A stretch of 64,000 nt of DNA from Musa acuminata AAA Group (lineage: Eukaryota; Streptophyta; Magnoliopsida; Zingiberales; Musaceae). The notes beneath the pieces were generated by a model that made no database searches, was not told the DNA's origin, and saw only the letters and a list, made by a program, of their open reading frames with translations. The translations under genes and the position numbers were made by a program. Of this stretch, positions 1 to 10,949 are shown piece by piece. Each line of letters opens with the position of its first letter. Within the stretch, counting starts at the first letter, position 1. The DNA lies in NCBI RefSeq assembly GCF_036884655.1, contig NC_088356.1, positions 17,056,001-17,120,000 on the forward strand, read 5' to 3'.

Positions 1-41
1 CCTCTATTGCTGCAGCCCCTGTCGATCCTTCAAAAATCCAA

Positions 42-800
42 GTGATGACAGACTGGCCAATTCCAAAGTCAATCAAAGCTTTAAGGGGGTTCTTGGGACT
101 AACAGGCTATTCTCGAAAGTTTGTGAAGAATTATAGCAAAATTAGTGCCCCCTTGACGTCACTTCTGAAGAAAAATGCATTCAAATGGTCAAAAGAGGCA
201 ACTCAGGCATTTCAATTCTTGAAAACTGCAATGTCTACTACACCCGTGCTGGCTTTACCCGATTTTAACAAGATGTTTGTGATTGAATCTGATGCTTCTG
301 GAGTTGGAATAGGGGCTGTATTAATGCAAGAAGGTCGGCCTATCGCTTATGCTAGTAAGGCTCTTTCCCCTTCCCATTTGAGTTTATCTATTTATGACAA
401 GGAGATGCTAGCCATAATACATGCAGTCACAAAATGGAGACCCTACCTAGTTGGTCGACGGTTTCAAATACGCACTGATCACAAAAGCCTCAAATATTTT
501 CTAGAGCAAAAGATTTCTTTTCCAGAGCAACAGAAATGGGTTACAAAGCTACTGGGATTCGATTATGAGATCATTTATAAAAAGGGGAGTGAGAATTTAG
601 TAGCAGATGCCCACTCACGTCTTCCAGAACAAGCTGAACTAGTAGCTATTTCTATTCCTATTTGCGAGACTTTGGAAGTTATCAAAAGGGAATGGTCAAA
701 TAATCCTGAGATCCAAAACATCATTAAAAAATTAGAAGAAGCCCTAGGTTCTATCTCAAATTATAGTTGGGATTTGGTGGACTTGCGCTATAAAGGCTGA
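42..800 (+). pseudogene. Gypsy RT end and RNase H (Gy-1 pol fragment)
   Basis: This 252-residue frame covers the end of a Ty3/Gypsy reverse transcriptase (GFLGLTGYSRKFVKNY, residues about 16-31) and the RNase H domain. Visible RNase H motifs are ESDASGVGIGAVLMQ, the IYDKEMLAII segment and RTDHKSLKYF. RNase H removes the RNA strand during reverse transcription. The frame is open to 797 and ends in TGA at 798-800, where the polyprotein should continue into integrase; matching integrase residues follow at once in the same element. The polymerase core with its catalytic aspartates lies outside the window. I treat it as part of a dead polyprotein because two more stops and an integrase deletion follow. 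Confidence 0.85.
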
Positions 801-1424
801 ATAGTGGTTGCCCCACATTCTTCTTGCCAAGCAATAATTCTGAAGGTGTTCCATTCATCACTAATTGCTGGTCACTCGGGATTTCTCCGCACTTATAAGA
901 GAGTTCGATAACTTTTTTATTGGAAAGGTATGAAAAATTTTATCAAGAAATTTGTTAGTGAATGTGATGTTTACCAACGTCATAAAAGTGAGACAGTAGC
1001 CACCCCAGGCTTACTACAGCCCCTCCCTATTCCTTATGCTACTTGGACCGACATATCTATGGATTTCATTGACAGTATCCCATCATCTCAAGGAAAGAGT
1101 ACTATACTTAGAGTCGTGGATAGACTTACAAAGTATGCTCATTTCTGTGCTTTACGACATCCTTATATTGTTGCAAGTGTTGCTCGTATTTTTGTGGAAA
1201 ACATAGCTAAATTGTATGGGAGTCCCCGTTCCATTGTTAGTGACAGAGACAAGATTTTTACTAGCTCCTTCTGGATAGAACTTTTTCGTTTACAAGGTAC
1301 TCAACTGAATATGAGCACTGCTTATCATCCACAAATAGATGGGCAAACTAAAGTGGTAAATAGGTGCCTAGAAAATTATCTCCGATGCTTTACTAGCGAC
1401 AAGCCGAAGGAATGGGTCAAATAG
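801..1424 (+). pseudogene. Gypsy integrase (Gy-1), broken by stops
   Basis: Integrase inserts the cDNA copy into the host chromosome. Residues of the N-terminal zinc-binding domain (HSSLIAGHSGFLRTYKRVR) lie before an in-frame TAA at 909-911. The catalytic core follows, with the first aspartate in TDISMDFID, the second in SDRDKIF and the glutamate position in DGQTKVVNR. That last motif has a valine where Gypsy integrases usually carry the glutamate, which suggests loss of catalysis. A TAG at 1422-1424 closes the frame, and the same frame resumes directly with LPWVEWWYN. The two stops and the altered third catalytic position make a functional protein very unlikely. Confidence 0.83.
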
Positions 1425-1775
1425 CTTCCCTGGGTAGAGTGGTGGTATAATATCTCTTACCATTCTTCAATTAAAATGACTCCATTTGAAGCAGTTTATG
1501 GTCAACCCCCACCTACAATTATAAAGTATATACCCGGTTCTTCTAAAGTTGATCAAGTTGACAAGGAATTGATGGATAGAAATAAGATTATTCAGCTTTT
1601 AAAGGATAACCTCACAGCCGCACAAGCAAGAATGAAACAACAAGCAGTTGTAATGTACCGCAGACATCCTGTAACTGAAGTGCTGGTGCATTGGGCCAAC
1701 TTACCAAAGGAAGATGCCACTTGGGAGTCCTACAACATGCTAAAGGAGAAGTTTCCAGAATTTAATGCTGCTTAG
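1425..1775 (+). pseudogene. Integrase end fused by deletion to chromodomain (Gy-1)
   Basis: The frame begins with the MTPFEAVYGQPPP signature near the end of the Gypsy integrase core. It runs through TAAQARMKQQA and then jumps directly to a C-terminal chromodomain segment (HPVTEVLVHWANLPKEDATWE). In intact chromoviruses well over 100 residues of integrase C-terminal domain separate these blocks, so an internal deletion near 1650 is inferred. Chromodomains in this clade target integration to marked chromatin. The frame ends at TAG 1773-1775, just before a GGACAAGGC stretch and the polypurine tract; the same sequence is found next to the 3' LTR of Gy-2. Confidence 0.82.
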
Positions 1776-1796
1776 TCTTGAGGACAAGGCTGAATT

Positions 1797-1810
1797 GAAG
1801 GAGGCGGGAT
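1797..1810 (+). other. Polypurine tract of Gy-1
   Basis: GAAGGAGGCGGGAT immediately precedes the TGTTAGG start of the 3' LTR. It is the expected plus-strand primer position, and an equivalent tract flanks the 3' LTR of Gy-2. Confidence 0.75.
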
Positions 1811-2228
1811 TGTTAGGATCCTTTTATTTTTTCTTTTATTTTCTATACTTTCCTTTTATTTTCTACGTATTTATTAAGTCTGTTTAGTTTAGCTAAAGTC
1901 GGAACTCTATAAATAGGGATGTAACTGCTTCTTTTCGATCATCTATGAAAAATACTATTTTATCCTTTGACAAACCCTAGGAGGCCGATCCCCTCGAAGT
2001 GATCAAGGAGGGCCGATCCCCTCGAAGCCCCTCGAAGTGATCAAGGAGGGTCGATCCCCTCGAAGCGATCAAGGAGGCCGATCCCCTTGAAGTGATCATC
2101 CCTTTCTCTTTTCTTTTTTACGGTAAGACTTTAGGGTCTTATCATTTGGTATCAGAGCCTACGATAAGACCTTTAGGGTCTTATCAATTGGTATCAGAGC
2201 TTATGATAAGACCTTTAGGGTCTTATCA
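1811..2228 (+). repeat. 3' LTR of Gy-1
   Basis: The LTR begins TGTTAGGATCC and ends TCTTATCA. It carries a TATA box (TATAAATA, 1908-1915), a cluster of repeats with the core GGCCGATCCCCTCGAAG (about 1980-2098) and a terminal duplication of a hairpin plus primer-site unit (2122-2228). At 418 bp it is shorter than the 476-bp LTRs of Gy-2, mostly in the middle. Confidence 0.85.
2122..2228 (+). repeat. LTR-end/primer-site tandem repeat (Gy-1)
   Basis: Two full units of about 41-42 bp and one partial unit are present. Each has a short inverted repeat (GATAAGAC ... GTCTTATC) followed by TTGGTATCAGAGC, the tRNA-Met-type primer-binding sequence normally found once, just inside the 5' LTR. The LTR end has therefore swallowed copies of the primer site. 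Confidence 0.85.
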
Positions 2229-4260
2229 GCTATGTCATGAATAGGGTTCTAGTAAGATCATTACTCTCTAAAACTCCTTATGAGTTATGAAACAACAAGA
2301 AACCTAATGTTTGATATTTTAAAGTTTTCATGTGTAAATGTTTTATCTTGAATGAGAAAAATGCCTTATGAAAGTTTGATGCAAAATCTAATGAAGAATT
2401 TTTTCTTGGCTATTCTTCTATTTCTAAAGCATTTCGTATTTTTAATAAAAGAACTTTGGTTAAAAAGAATATATTCATGTTGTTTTTAATAAAGTTTTCA
2501 GAGTTAAGAAAAATGATTTTGATGATGATTTTAATTTCGATGCTTTGAATTTAAATGAAACCATTTCTCTATCTAGCAACTTGGATGCCTCTTCTTCCGA
2601 AACATCCTTACACAAGGAATGGAAGTATGTAGATGCTCATCCTAAGAAGCTAATCATAGGAGACACATCAAAAGGGGTTCAAACTCGTTCTTCTCTTAAG
2701 AATTTTTGTGCAAACACCGCTTTTCTCTCCCAAATTGAACCTAAATGCATTGACAAGGCCTTAAAGATGATTCATGACTTATCGCAATGCAAGAAGAGTT
2801 GAATCAATTTGAGAGAAATGAGGTGTGGAAGCTTATTCTGAGGCCAAATAACTATTTAGTTATTGGTACTAAATGAATCTTTAGAAATAAGCAAGATAAA
2901 TTTAGTATCGTGGTTAGAAACAAGGCTAAATTAGTGGCTAAGGGCTTCAACCAAGAAGAAGGTATCGATTATGAAGAAATCTTCACCCCTATGGCACGAT
3001 TAGAAGCCATAAGGATTGCTCATTGCCTATGCTAGTAGTAATAATTTTAAGTTATTTCAAATAGATGTTAAAAGTGCTTTTCTTAATGACTTTATTTCCG
3101 AAGAAGTTTATGTTGAACAACCTCCCATATTTGAGAATGATAAATTTCTTAATCATGTATTTAAATTGACTAAAACTCTCTATGGATTGAAACAAGTCTC
3201 AAGAGTTTGGTACGAGAGACTTAACTCATTTCTTATTCAAAATAATTTCTCTAAAGGCAAGGTCGATACCACATTATTTTTTAAAAATTTTAAAAATAAA
3301 TTTTTATTATTTAAATTTATGTTGATGATATTATTTTTGACTCTACAAATGAATCCTTATGTGAATCAATTGTCAAAAGTATGAGTCTAGAGTTTGAAAT
3401 GAGCCTAATAGGGGAACTAACCTTCTTTTTAGGCTTACAAATCAAACAACTTAAGGATGATATTTTTCTTAGTCAAACAAAGTATACATTAGACTTATTA
3501 AAATGGTTTAAAATGGATAGTTCAAAGGCTATCAATACTCCTATGAGTACCTCTACTAAATTAGATATTGACGAAAATGGAGAAAGCTTTGATCAAAAAG
3601 CTTATAGGAGCATGATAGGTAGTTTACTATACCTCATCGCAACTAGACCGGACATCATGTTTAGCACAGGACTTTGTGCTAGGTTTCGATCTAATCCTAA
3701 GATATCTTATCTTAAAACAGTTAAAAGAATTCTTAGATATCTTAAAAGAACAACTAATATAGGATTATGGTACCCAAAATCTGAAAACTTCAAATTGATT
3801 ACTTATGCTGATACGGATTTTGCTGGATGTAGATTAGATAGAAAAAGCATATCCGGAACATGTCAATTCTTAGGTCATGCACTTGTCTCTTGGTCTTCCA
3901 AGAAACAAAACTAAGTTACACTATCCACAACCGAAGCCGAAAACATAGCTACGAGTGCATGTTGCGCACAAGTTATGTGGATGAAAAACACTTTAGAGGA
4001 TTATAAGATTCACCTCAAGAACATTCCCATAAAATGTGATAACACAAGTACAATATGTTTAATAAAAAAATTAATTCAATACTCTAGAACTAAACATATT
4101 AGCATTAGGCATCATTTTATACGAGATCATGTTAATAATCCTAATGTAATTTTAGGATTCATTGATACAAAATATCAATTGGGCGATATCTTTACAAAAC
4201 CTTTAAATGAAGAATAATTTGATTTTATAAGAAGGGAGTTAGGAATGTTAAGTTGTCCAA
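2229..4260 (+). pseudogene. SIRE-1 integrase end, RT and RNase H remnant
   Basis: Translation in shifting frames matches the SIRE-2 polyprotein: integrase C-terminal part (2229-2540), the linker with [11 protein letters not shown] (2545-2802), RT with DVKSAFLND and LYGLKQVSRVWYERL (3016-3384), RT end with [10 protein letters not shown] and RNase H with TDFAGCRLDRKSISGT (3381-3914), and the RNase H end KCDNTSTICLIKK to GDIFTKPLNEE (3975-4217). Stops and frameshifts occur near 2800, 2870, 3020, 3384, 3915 and 4216. The RT active-site tyrosine-aspartate box is lost in the frameshift region near 3320. No function is expected. Confidence 0.87.
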
Positions 4261-5399
4261 ATGCATAAATTTGATGCATATCTTTTTCGAACCTTCTTGA
4301 TTCTCTAAAACTCTCATGAAACTATTTCATAAATAAGGCTTTCATGAAATCCAAAATATGAATCTACTAAGTATCAAATTTTTAATGAGAAATTGATTTG
4401 ATTTATGAAATTTTATTCATGAAAATTCTCTTTCATATGATGCTTCTTTCATATAAATTCTTCCTTACTCTTCTCATGAAAGAAGAAGTTTTATGAATTT
4501 TTAAGTACAAGATGATCACTTGCAAGAATGAGGATTTGATTTCACATTAATATTTTAATCCTTTTACATGAATCCCTTCTTTTTGTCAAAATTGAAATAT
4601 AATTTAATGAAACTTATTTTTGACTTAGTTCAAATCATTTCACAAATTTGGTTCTTAACGGATTTCCTCCTTACTTTCCTTCCTCTCCTTTATGCAAATG
4701 TTTTGATGACAAAGGGGGAGAAGTTGATGGAATCTATCACTTTAATGTTGATAACTTTTGATTTTTTGAATATTATCATACAATGATGTAATATCAATTG
4801 AATAAGTTAGTGTGAACTATGCTTGAATTTTACCACACTTGTATTGTTGAATTGTTCTCCTTTTTGTTGATGACAAAGGGGGAGAAATGATATGTTAAAT
4901 TGATGACAAAATTGGCATTGTAAATGTATGCAATGTATCCTATCACAAATGCTTATGATAAATACTTGTATGTGTTGTGTATGCTTGAAATATTAGTGGA
5001 ATCATCATAGACATTGCAACACATTGCAAATGCTTGAAATATATCAAACTATACTTCATATGCATTGTAGATAAATGTCTTTCATTACGATAAAATATCT
5101 TGAGCTTAGCTTGCTATTTTATAATTGATATCTTGCCATGGAATAATGGATTACTATCTTTGTGATATTGCTATCTTTCATATTTAAAATTTGTATCATA
5201 CTTGAAAATGAAGATCGTCTATCATTAGACTTGAAAATGGATTTCATGCATTGACATCATTTTCTAATAAATACGTGGCATCGTGTTTTGAGAATGTCTT
5301 AAATTCAAGAATGTCTTTTCTCATAGTATGACATATAGATAGGGGGAGTTAAGGATAACTCTGTCATCAATTGATTGTCATCATCAAAAAGGGGGAGAT
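4261..5399 (+). other. SIRE-1 3' non-coding region with purine tracts
   Basis: This 1.1-kb AT-rich stretch lies between pol and the 3' LTR. TTGATGACAAAGGGGGAGAA-type blocks recur near 4705, 4870 and 5340, and the final tract abuts the LTR at 5386-5399. The same series is present in SIRE-2, SIRE-3 and, in reverse, SIRE-5. An envelope-like ORF might be expected here in SIRE elements; none is visible. Confidence 0.7.
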
Positions 5400-6577
5400 T
5401 GTTGAATCTCGAATTTTGATGATGAAATCAATTATAAATTGTTTGATCTAATTTATATGTTGAGAAAAGTATACAGGATTAACTATGATAACAGTAAGAT
5501 ATAAAGCAGGTATTGTACCGGAGTCAAGATCGAGATCTCGTTGGAAGTTCAAGAGTTCGTCGAAAGTCCGGATATTCATCGGAAGTTCTGTCGGAACCAA
5601 CCAAGAAGTCCAAGAGCTTGCCAAAGAAGCTCACCAGAACTCACCAAGAAGATCATCGTAAAGTTTAGGAGCTTGTTGGGAGTCCGCCGGAACATTGTCG
5701 GTAGTTCGTTAGAAGTTCGTCGGAAGATCGTCAAAAGCTCGTTGGAAGAGCAATTGACATACCGAAACAAGAGTGCTTTGATTATGTCTTAGTTATTGTA
5801 GTTAGACCATAAATTGAGTTAAGATTGAGAGGTAATCCCACTAACTTAATTAGGGGCCAGTTGGGCCCTTAACAGGGCTGAATTGGGTCGAATTGAACAA
5901 CTCATTCAGCCCCTGAAATCATAGCCGACGGTGGCACCACCTAGGAGACCCAATCTCCCAGGTGGTGGTACCATTGATAGTTAATACTGCCAGCGGTGGT
6001 ACTGCCCCTATCAAGTGGTGGTACCGCTAGTACACCAAAAATCTGGGATGAGACATTTTTTTGCTCCATTTTTAAAGCCATTGGGGCCTATAAATACCCC
6101 ACCCTTTTCTGCATGAAAGGGTAACAAAGTGCTATTATATGTGTGAAAATTCGAAGTGTTTGGGGTGTGAAAAGTATTGTAAAAGTGAAAAGAGTTCACC
6201 TCCTCCCTCTCTTAGCCTCGTAACTATCCAAGAAAGAGGAGTGAGACTTGCAAGGGTTGCCTCCTAAACCTAGTAAAAAGAGAAAGAGCTATAAAAGGTG
6301 GTTGGTCTTCACCTATTGAAGGAAGGCCTTTAGTGGACGTGGTGACCTCGACGGAGGAGGAATCCGAAGTGGATGTAGGTCTCATTAACCGAACTACTCT
6401 AAATTTTGGTTTGCTTTTCCTTTTGTGTAATTTACTTTATTGTAAATCTCCTTGAGCTTATCCTTACATTCTTACAAAAGTTTTAAGTTCAACATTGAGA
6501 CGAACTTTATACGAAATCAAAGAATTTTTCGCTATACTAATTTACCCCCCCTCTTAGTGCTACTCTTAATCCTAATA
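5400..6577 (+). repeat. 3' LTR of SIRE-1
   Basis: Starts TGTTGAATCTCG and ends CCTAATA (a decayed CCTAACA). It contains a cluster of GGTGGTACC-type short palindromes (about 5930-6035), a TATA box (6089-6096) and a C-rich segment flanked by ACTAA/TTAGT near the end. Overall it matches the LTRs of SIRE-2. Confidence 0.87.
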
Positions 6578-7485
6578 GTTTCAATTATATGTCGATGTTT
6601 GCATTCAGTAGAACCAACTAGTTTTGGAGTATGCAGAGGTGACTTAAGGTGTTGTATACCACAAGCTGAGAGATAGGATGCGAGGGCTTGATATTCATTG
6701 CCACCATCAGAGTAAACTATTTTAATTGTAGACTGAAAGAAGCTCTCAACTAACCTTCTAATGTTGGAAAATATTATTGAAACTTCAGATTTATGGTGGA
6801 GAGGGTATAACTATGTATACTTGGTAAAATAGTCGACGAAAATGATACAAAATCTAAACTTGCCAAAAGAAGTGATAGGGGCAGGACCCCAAACATCGGT
6901 ATAAATAATTTCAAAAAGTTTAGAGCAGGATATGGAAGAGATTTCAAAAGAGAGTCTATGACTTTTATTGCTTAAACAAGCATCACAATGAGTTATAATG
7001 CTATTAGTTTTAAAAGTAGGAAGATAAAAACGAGAAAGTAGTTTTTGTTGGATAGAGAATGAGGGATGACGAAGACAATGATGCAACACATCAACTGGAG
7101 CTACAATTGAAAAGTAGGCAGTGGGCTGGGTAATTTGTGGAACTGGCGGCTACTCGTAAATGTTGTCTTTACTTTAGCCTCGGACTAAGGATACCTTCGT
7201 GCTCAAATCCTTGACAAGAAAGGAGTTAGGAAATAATTCAATGGAGGTATTATTTTGGTTATAGAATTGAAAAATGGAAATAAGATTTTGTTTGATGTGA
7301 GGTGTACACAAAACATCATTAAGTATAAAAGTTATGTTATATGAATTAAGTAGTGTGAAACTAGTATAAGTAATGAGAATTTCTTTATCGTCACTAATGA
7401 TGATATCTTCATTTTTGCCATAGTTGTTGTGGATGGACAAGTTCTGTAGATCGGAGGTGATGTGACAGGATGCGTAAGAGTCCAC
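6578..7485 (-). pseudogene. Ale/Retrofit-type Copia protease and integrase fragment
   Basis: Read on the minus strand, 7485 to 7174 gives a Copia protease/pre-integrase segment (DSYASCHITSDLQNLSIH, then LCTPHIKQNLISIFQF). From 7089 downwards the zinc-binding and integrase parts follow (HHCLRHPS, CDACLSNKSHRLSF, FEIIYTDVWGPAP) and then the second catalytic block YSDGGNEYQALASYL at about 6700-6650. Several stops and frame changes interrupt it. The coding text stops at 6578, where the SIRE-1 LTR begins, so the rest of integrase, RT and RNase H should lie to the left of the window. The residues are of the Ale/Retrofit type. Confidence 0.8.
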
Positions 7486-8567
7486 AATTCAATTTTGTTG
7501 ACTGGTATTCGGAGTAGTTGTGAGATTTTCTTGAGGCCGATTTGATGGAGGAGTAAGTCTGATTCGAGATCGATAGACTTTTGTAGAGTGTTCGACTTTG
7601 TCACACAGTTCGCAGACAATTTTTTGTTGACTTGGATATTCATGATGCTAGGGCTAAGGATAATTGAAGTAGCTACCTTGATAGTTGTGACTAAAATATT
7701 GATGCTGTGGAGGAGGGATGGTTTGTTTCGAGCTCATAAGTTTAAGAGGCATCTTGGTCAAACCTTTTATTGGTAGTCTTGTTATACTGGTTGCCCCTCC
7801 TTTTAAATTTTTAACTGACTTGATGATCCTAGCAATTTGTCCTCTCGCTTGAGATATATCTCAAAGTCAGTCAACTTGACCTAGAGTTTTTCGAATGACA
7901 TTGGTGAGTCACGTGCCCGTATTGTTGCTGCCAGCTCCTTGTACTCGTCCCCTAGGTCGTTAAGGGTGTGGACAATGACTTCTTCATCACTGACTAAATG
8001 ACCTATCAAGGTCAAATTATCGATGATAACTTTTATATTTTGTAGATAATCGGCAATAGTACTTCCCTCTTATTTTGTTTGTATTAGATTGGATAGGAGA
8101 CTAAGCATACGAGTACGTGAATGATTTGTCAATGTGGTTTGTAACTTGTACCAGGCTTTAACAACAGTGTTACATTAAGATATAAGTGAGGCAAGGGATC
8201 TAGCAATTGAGGCTTGAATTGCTTGAAGGATGAGACGATATTGACGTAACCATAGTTTGTGGTCCGGATTTGGTACTGGACTAGATGCTTTTGGGATATT
8301 GAGCATCGCTGGTGGACAACGGAGAGAGCCAACGACGTAGCCTAGTAGATCATAGCCAAATAAGATATTAGAAAATTGAGCACGCTAGGATACGTAGTTG
8401 TCACATTTGGATAATCTGAAGAGGATGAGAGTTGTAATGGAAATAAAGCCTATAGAGGAAAAAGTACTATGATTTCCTACGAGAACAGTAACTAGAGCGT
8501 CAAATGATAAAAACATGTTAAAGAATATATACCCATATGAGGAAGTAAAATAGGAGCCTGCAACCAT
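7486..8567 (-). pseudogene. Ale/Retrofit-type Copia gag remnant
   Basis: On the minus strand, joining frames across stops gives a recognisable Copia Gag. It starts around 8567 (SSIGFISITTLI), then RAQFSNILFGYDLLGYV near 8395-8330, HKLWLRQYRLILQAIQAS near 8270-8210, and a segment with DYLQNIKVIIDNLTLI and LNDLGDEYKELAATIRARD down to about 7890. These blocks correspond to the N-terminal and UBN2/Retrotran_gag_2 regions of Ale-lineage Gag, the particle protein. Multiple frameshifts and stops make it non-functional. It continues into the protease fragment at 7485, consistent with one decayed minus-strand element. Confidence 0.72.
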
Positions 8568-9062
8568 AAAAGGCGGGTGAGAAGACTACTGCGATTAGAT
8601 GCGGTGAACCATACAGAGTCCTAGGGACTGTTGCTGTAGCGATAGTAGTGATGTCGGTGCAGATCAGCGTTTCCAGTGAGGACGCGAAGGAGGAAGACTC
8701 GAAGCCGAGATGTTGTACGGGTTCCAGTGAGTTGAAGGTGCGGCCTAGAGGAGCAGGTCTGTACCACTGTGAGCTGTGCTTGTGGCAGTTGACGACGAGG
8801 CAGCGGTTCGCAATAGGCGACGATGACTGCGTTTGGTGCAAATCACAGCTTGTAGCCAAGTTCAGTGACCAGAAGAGCGGCGGAGTCTAAGGCAGAGGAG
8901 GCCTCCGTAGAGGAGGCAGATGGCGAAATCAGAGAGCCAACTTGAAGGAGGTTTGGAGGAGGCTTCGGCAAAAGACTTCGGTTGGTGAGGGAGCATCAAT
9001 CGGCGGTAGAAACAGATGCTGCAACTGTGCTTCTTTTGGGAGCGTCGGTCATGGAGAAGAAG
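8568..9062 (+). other. Unassigned, between Ale gag and Tork element
   Basis: About 495 bp with mixed composition and short open frames on both strands (8648-8890 +, 8518-8859 -), none recognisable. It lies where the leader of the minus-strand Ale element would be. The last five bases before the Tork LTR are AGAAG (9058-9062). Confidence 0.4.
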
Positions 9063-9757
9063 TGTTGGGTCCAGCCCATATGTGGGCTTGGACAATTGGG
9101 CCTATTGAGCCCAAATCAGTAAAGAAAGAAATTAAAAAGAGGAGAGAGAAGGTGAAAAAAAGATATCAGAGAGCATATTGCAGTGTGCGGCCTGCATAGA
9201 AAAGAGGAGAGAAAAATAGAGAGAGAAAGATTAGGTTTCTGAGTTTTTTGCTTGACGATCGGTGGCTAAACGTTGTCAGTTTCGGCCCAAATTTTATGTG
9301 GAGAATCCTTGCAACAAACTCTACAATCCTAATGGTGTTGATCTACAGTTTACCTTCTCTAAGGTACTTTCCTGTGATATCCACTTTGTGAGACCTAGAA
9401 TTCTCTTTTGAGGAGATCCATCCTATATGATGAAGATATGCTATTCTTGAGCCAAGATCTATGATCTTGATGTTATTCTAATCCTCTAGTTATTCTAGAG
9501 AAGACCTACTGTAAACATGTTATCATTATTATTGATAGTGGAAGTTTGAGGTGGACTACGGTCCGTGGTTTTTCCCACATTGGGTTTTCCACGTTAAAAG
9601 ATTTGGTCTCACTATGTGATTGATTTTTTGCTCTATTGTTTATGCTGTGCTGGTTGATATTTATATTTGGATATTAAGTTGGTATTTTGATGAGGAACCT
9701 ATTTTGATACACAAAGAGGGAAAAGAATATTCCGCTTTAACAGGTTTCTTCCCAACA
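9063..9757 (+). repeat. 5' LTR of Tork element
   Basis: TGTTGGGTCCAGCCC ... CCCAACA, 695 bp, with matching terminal TGTTGG/CCAACA. It matches 13761-14168 plus 22199-22478. The GGTCCAGCCCATATGTGGGC start contains an inverted repeat around CCCATATGTGGG. Confidence 0.92.
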
Positions 9758-9759
9758 AG

Positions 9760-9771
9760 TGGTATCAGAGC
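9760..9771 (+). other. Primer-binding site of Tork element
   Basis: TGGTATCAGAGC, two bases after the LTR end, complementary to the 3' end of plant initiator tRNA-Met. Confidence 0.9.
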
Positions 9772-9798
9772 CAGGTTGTTTGGTGCTAGTTTTCTTGT

Positions 9799-10947
9799 AT
9801 GATTGAAATGGAGCAGTTAGATGGTATGATTAAATTGAACTCATCAAATTATTCCACTTGGAGGCGTATGATGGAAGATTTGCTTTATTGCAAAGATTTG
9901 TATAAGCCTATCAAGGTTAAAGATAAACCTTCTACTATGGACGATGAAGAATGGGAAGTTCAACATAGAAAAGCTATTGCCTATATTAGAAGATGGATGT
10001 ATATAAACTTGCATGAGCATATTTCTGATGAAATCAGAGCTGATATTGTTTGGCAAAGGTTAAAAAATCTCTTTGCGAAAAAGACAGTGGGAAATAGAAT
10101 TTCTCTCCTCAGAAGGCTTGTAAATTTGAAGTATAAAGATGGTGGTAACATTGTTGAGCACATAAGCCTATTTCAGAGTCTTGCAAACAAGTTGGTTGCT
10201 ATAAAAATGAATATAGATGATGAGATGCAGGGATTATTACTTCTCAGCTCTTTACTAGAAAGTTGGGAAACGTATGTGGTGACTATTTGTAACTCTATGC
10301 CAGAGGGGACTCTAACTATAGATATGGTTAAAGACAGTTTGCTAAATGAAGATGCCAGAAGGAAAGAACAGGGTGAATCTTCTTCTTGGGCATTTGTTAC
10401 TGAAAAACAAGAAAGACATGGAAGAAGTCATAGCAGAAACCCACATGGATATAGAGGAAGATCCAAGTCTAGAAGAGATATCAAATGTTTTCACTGTAAC
10501 AGGCTAGGTCACATGAAGAAAGAGTGTAGGTTTTGGAAGCGAGAACAGAATGAAATGAAGAAAAATGAGAAAGAGACCAATACAATTGCTGCTGAAGGTA
10601 ATATCACTATTGTCTGTGATGAAGGTTGTGTTAGCCTTGTAGCTCAGGACAGTAATTGGGTAATTGACTCTGGTGCTTCATTTCATGTCACTTCTCATGG
10701 TGATTTCTTTAAATCTTACACTGCTGGTGATTTTGGTAATGTCAGAATGGGAAACAACGGTACATCTAAGATTGTGGGTATTGGAGATATTTGCTTGGAG
10801 ACCAGTATTGGGAGCAAATTGATACTCAAAGATGTAAGGCATGTTCCAGATATTCGTCTTAACTTGATATCTACAGGTAGACTTGATGATGAGGCCTTTG
10901 CACACTATTTTGGTGAAAGTAAATGGAAACTCATTAAAGGTCTCTAA
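9799..10947 (+). pseudogene. Tork gag and protease
   Basis: This 382-residue frame starts MIEMEQLDGMIKLNSSNYSTW, just after the primer site. It contains a UBN2-type Gag domain (about residues 20-190), an arginine/serine-rich stretch, a CCHC zinc knuckle (CFHCNRLGHMKKEC, about residues 229-242) and the start of the aspartic protease with the active-site motif DSGASFHVT (about residues 290-298). It breaks at TAA 10945-10947, where the reading continues one frame over at 10950 (MAKGKK). A one-base loss near 10940 is the simplest explanation. Gag builds the particle; protease cleaves the polyprotein. Confidence 0.9.
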
Positions 10948-10949
10948 TT

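Larger units (their letters stand above)
1..2228 (+). mobile_element. Gy-1: Ty3/Gypsy chromovirus, 3' part
   Basis: The left edge of the window cuts this element, leaving the end of reverse transcriptase, RNase H, integrase, a chromodomain, a polypurine tract (1797-1810) and the 3' LTR (1811-2228). The order RT-RNase H-integrase-chromodomain is the Gypsy chromovirus order. Its LTR is the same family as those of the minus-strand element at 31647-35164: both share an aagactttagggtctta hairpin and repeats containing ggatcggcc. The 3' junction is inside a Copia integrase (GCTATGTCATG at 2229), so it is inserted in SIRE-1. The matching 5-bp duplication should be GCTAT, left of the window. Confidence 0.88.
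1..6577 (+). mobile_element. SIRE-1: decayed Copia SIRE element, 3' part
   Basis: Apart from the nested Gy-1, the interval 2229-6577 is the 3' half of a SIRE/Maximus-type Copia element: integrase end, RT, RNase H, a long AT-rich 3' region with GGGGGAGAA purine tracts, and a 3' LTR (5400-6577). Aligning by eye to SIRE-2 (18030-22193) gives the same order and spacing. The right end abuts an Ale-type integrase on the minus strand, so SIRE-1 is inserted in it. The predicted TSD is GTTTC (6578-6582), with its partner left of the window. Confidence 0.85.

Noticed and set aside
4568..4786. Envelope-like ORF in the SIRE-1 3' region
   Set aside because: Only 72 residues, hydrophobic by AT-rich composition, and not conserved at the same place in SIRE-2.
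8648..9199. Small plus-strand ORFs before and into the Tork LTR
   Set aside because: They cross the LTR boundary or lack similarity and are not preserved in related copies here.
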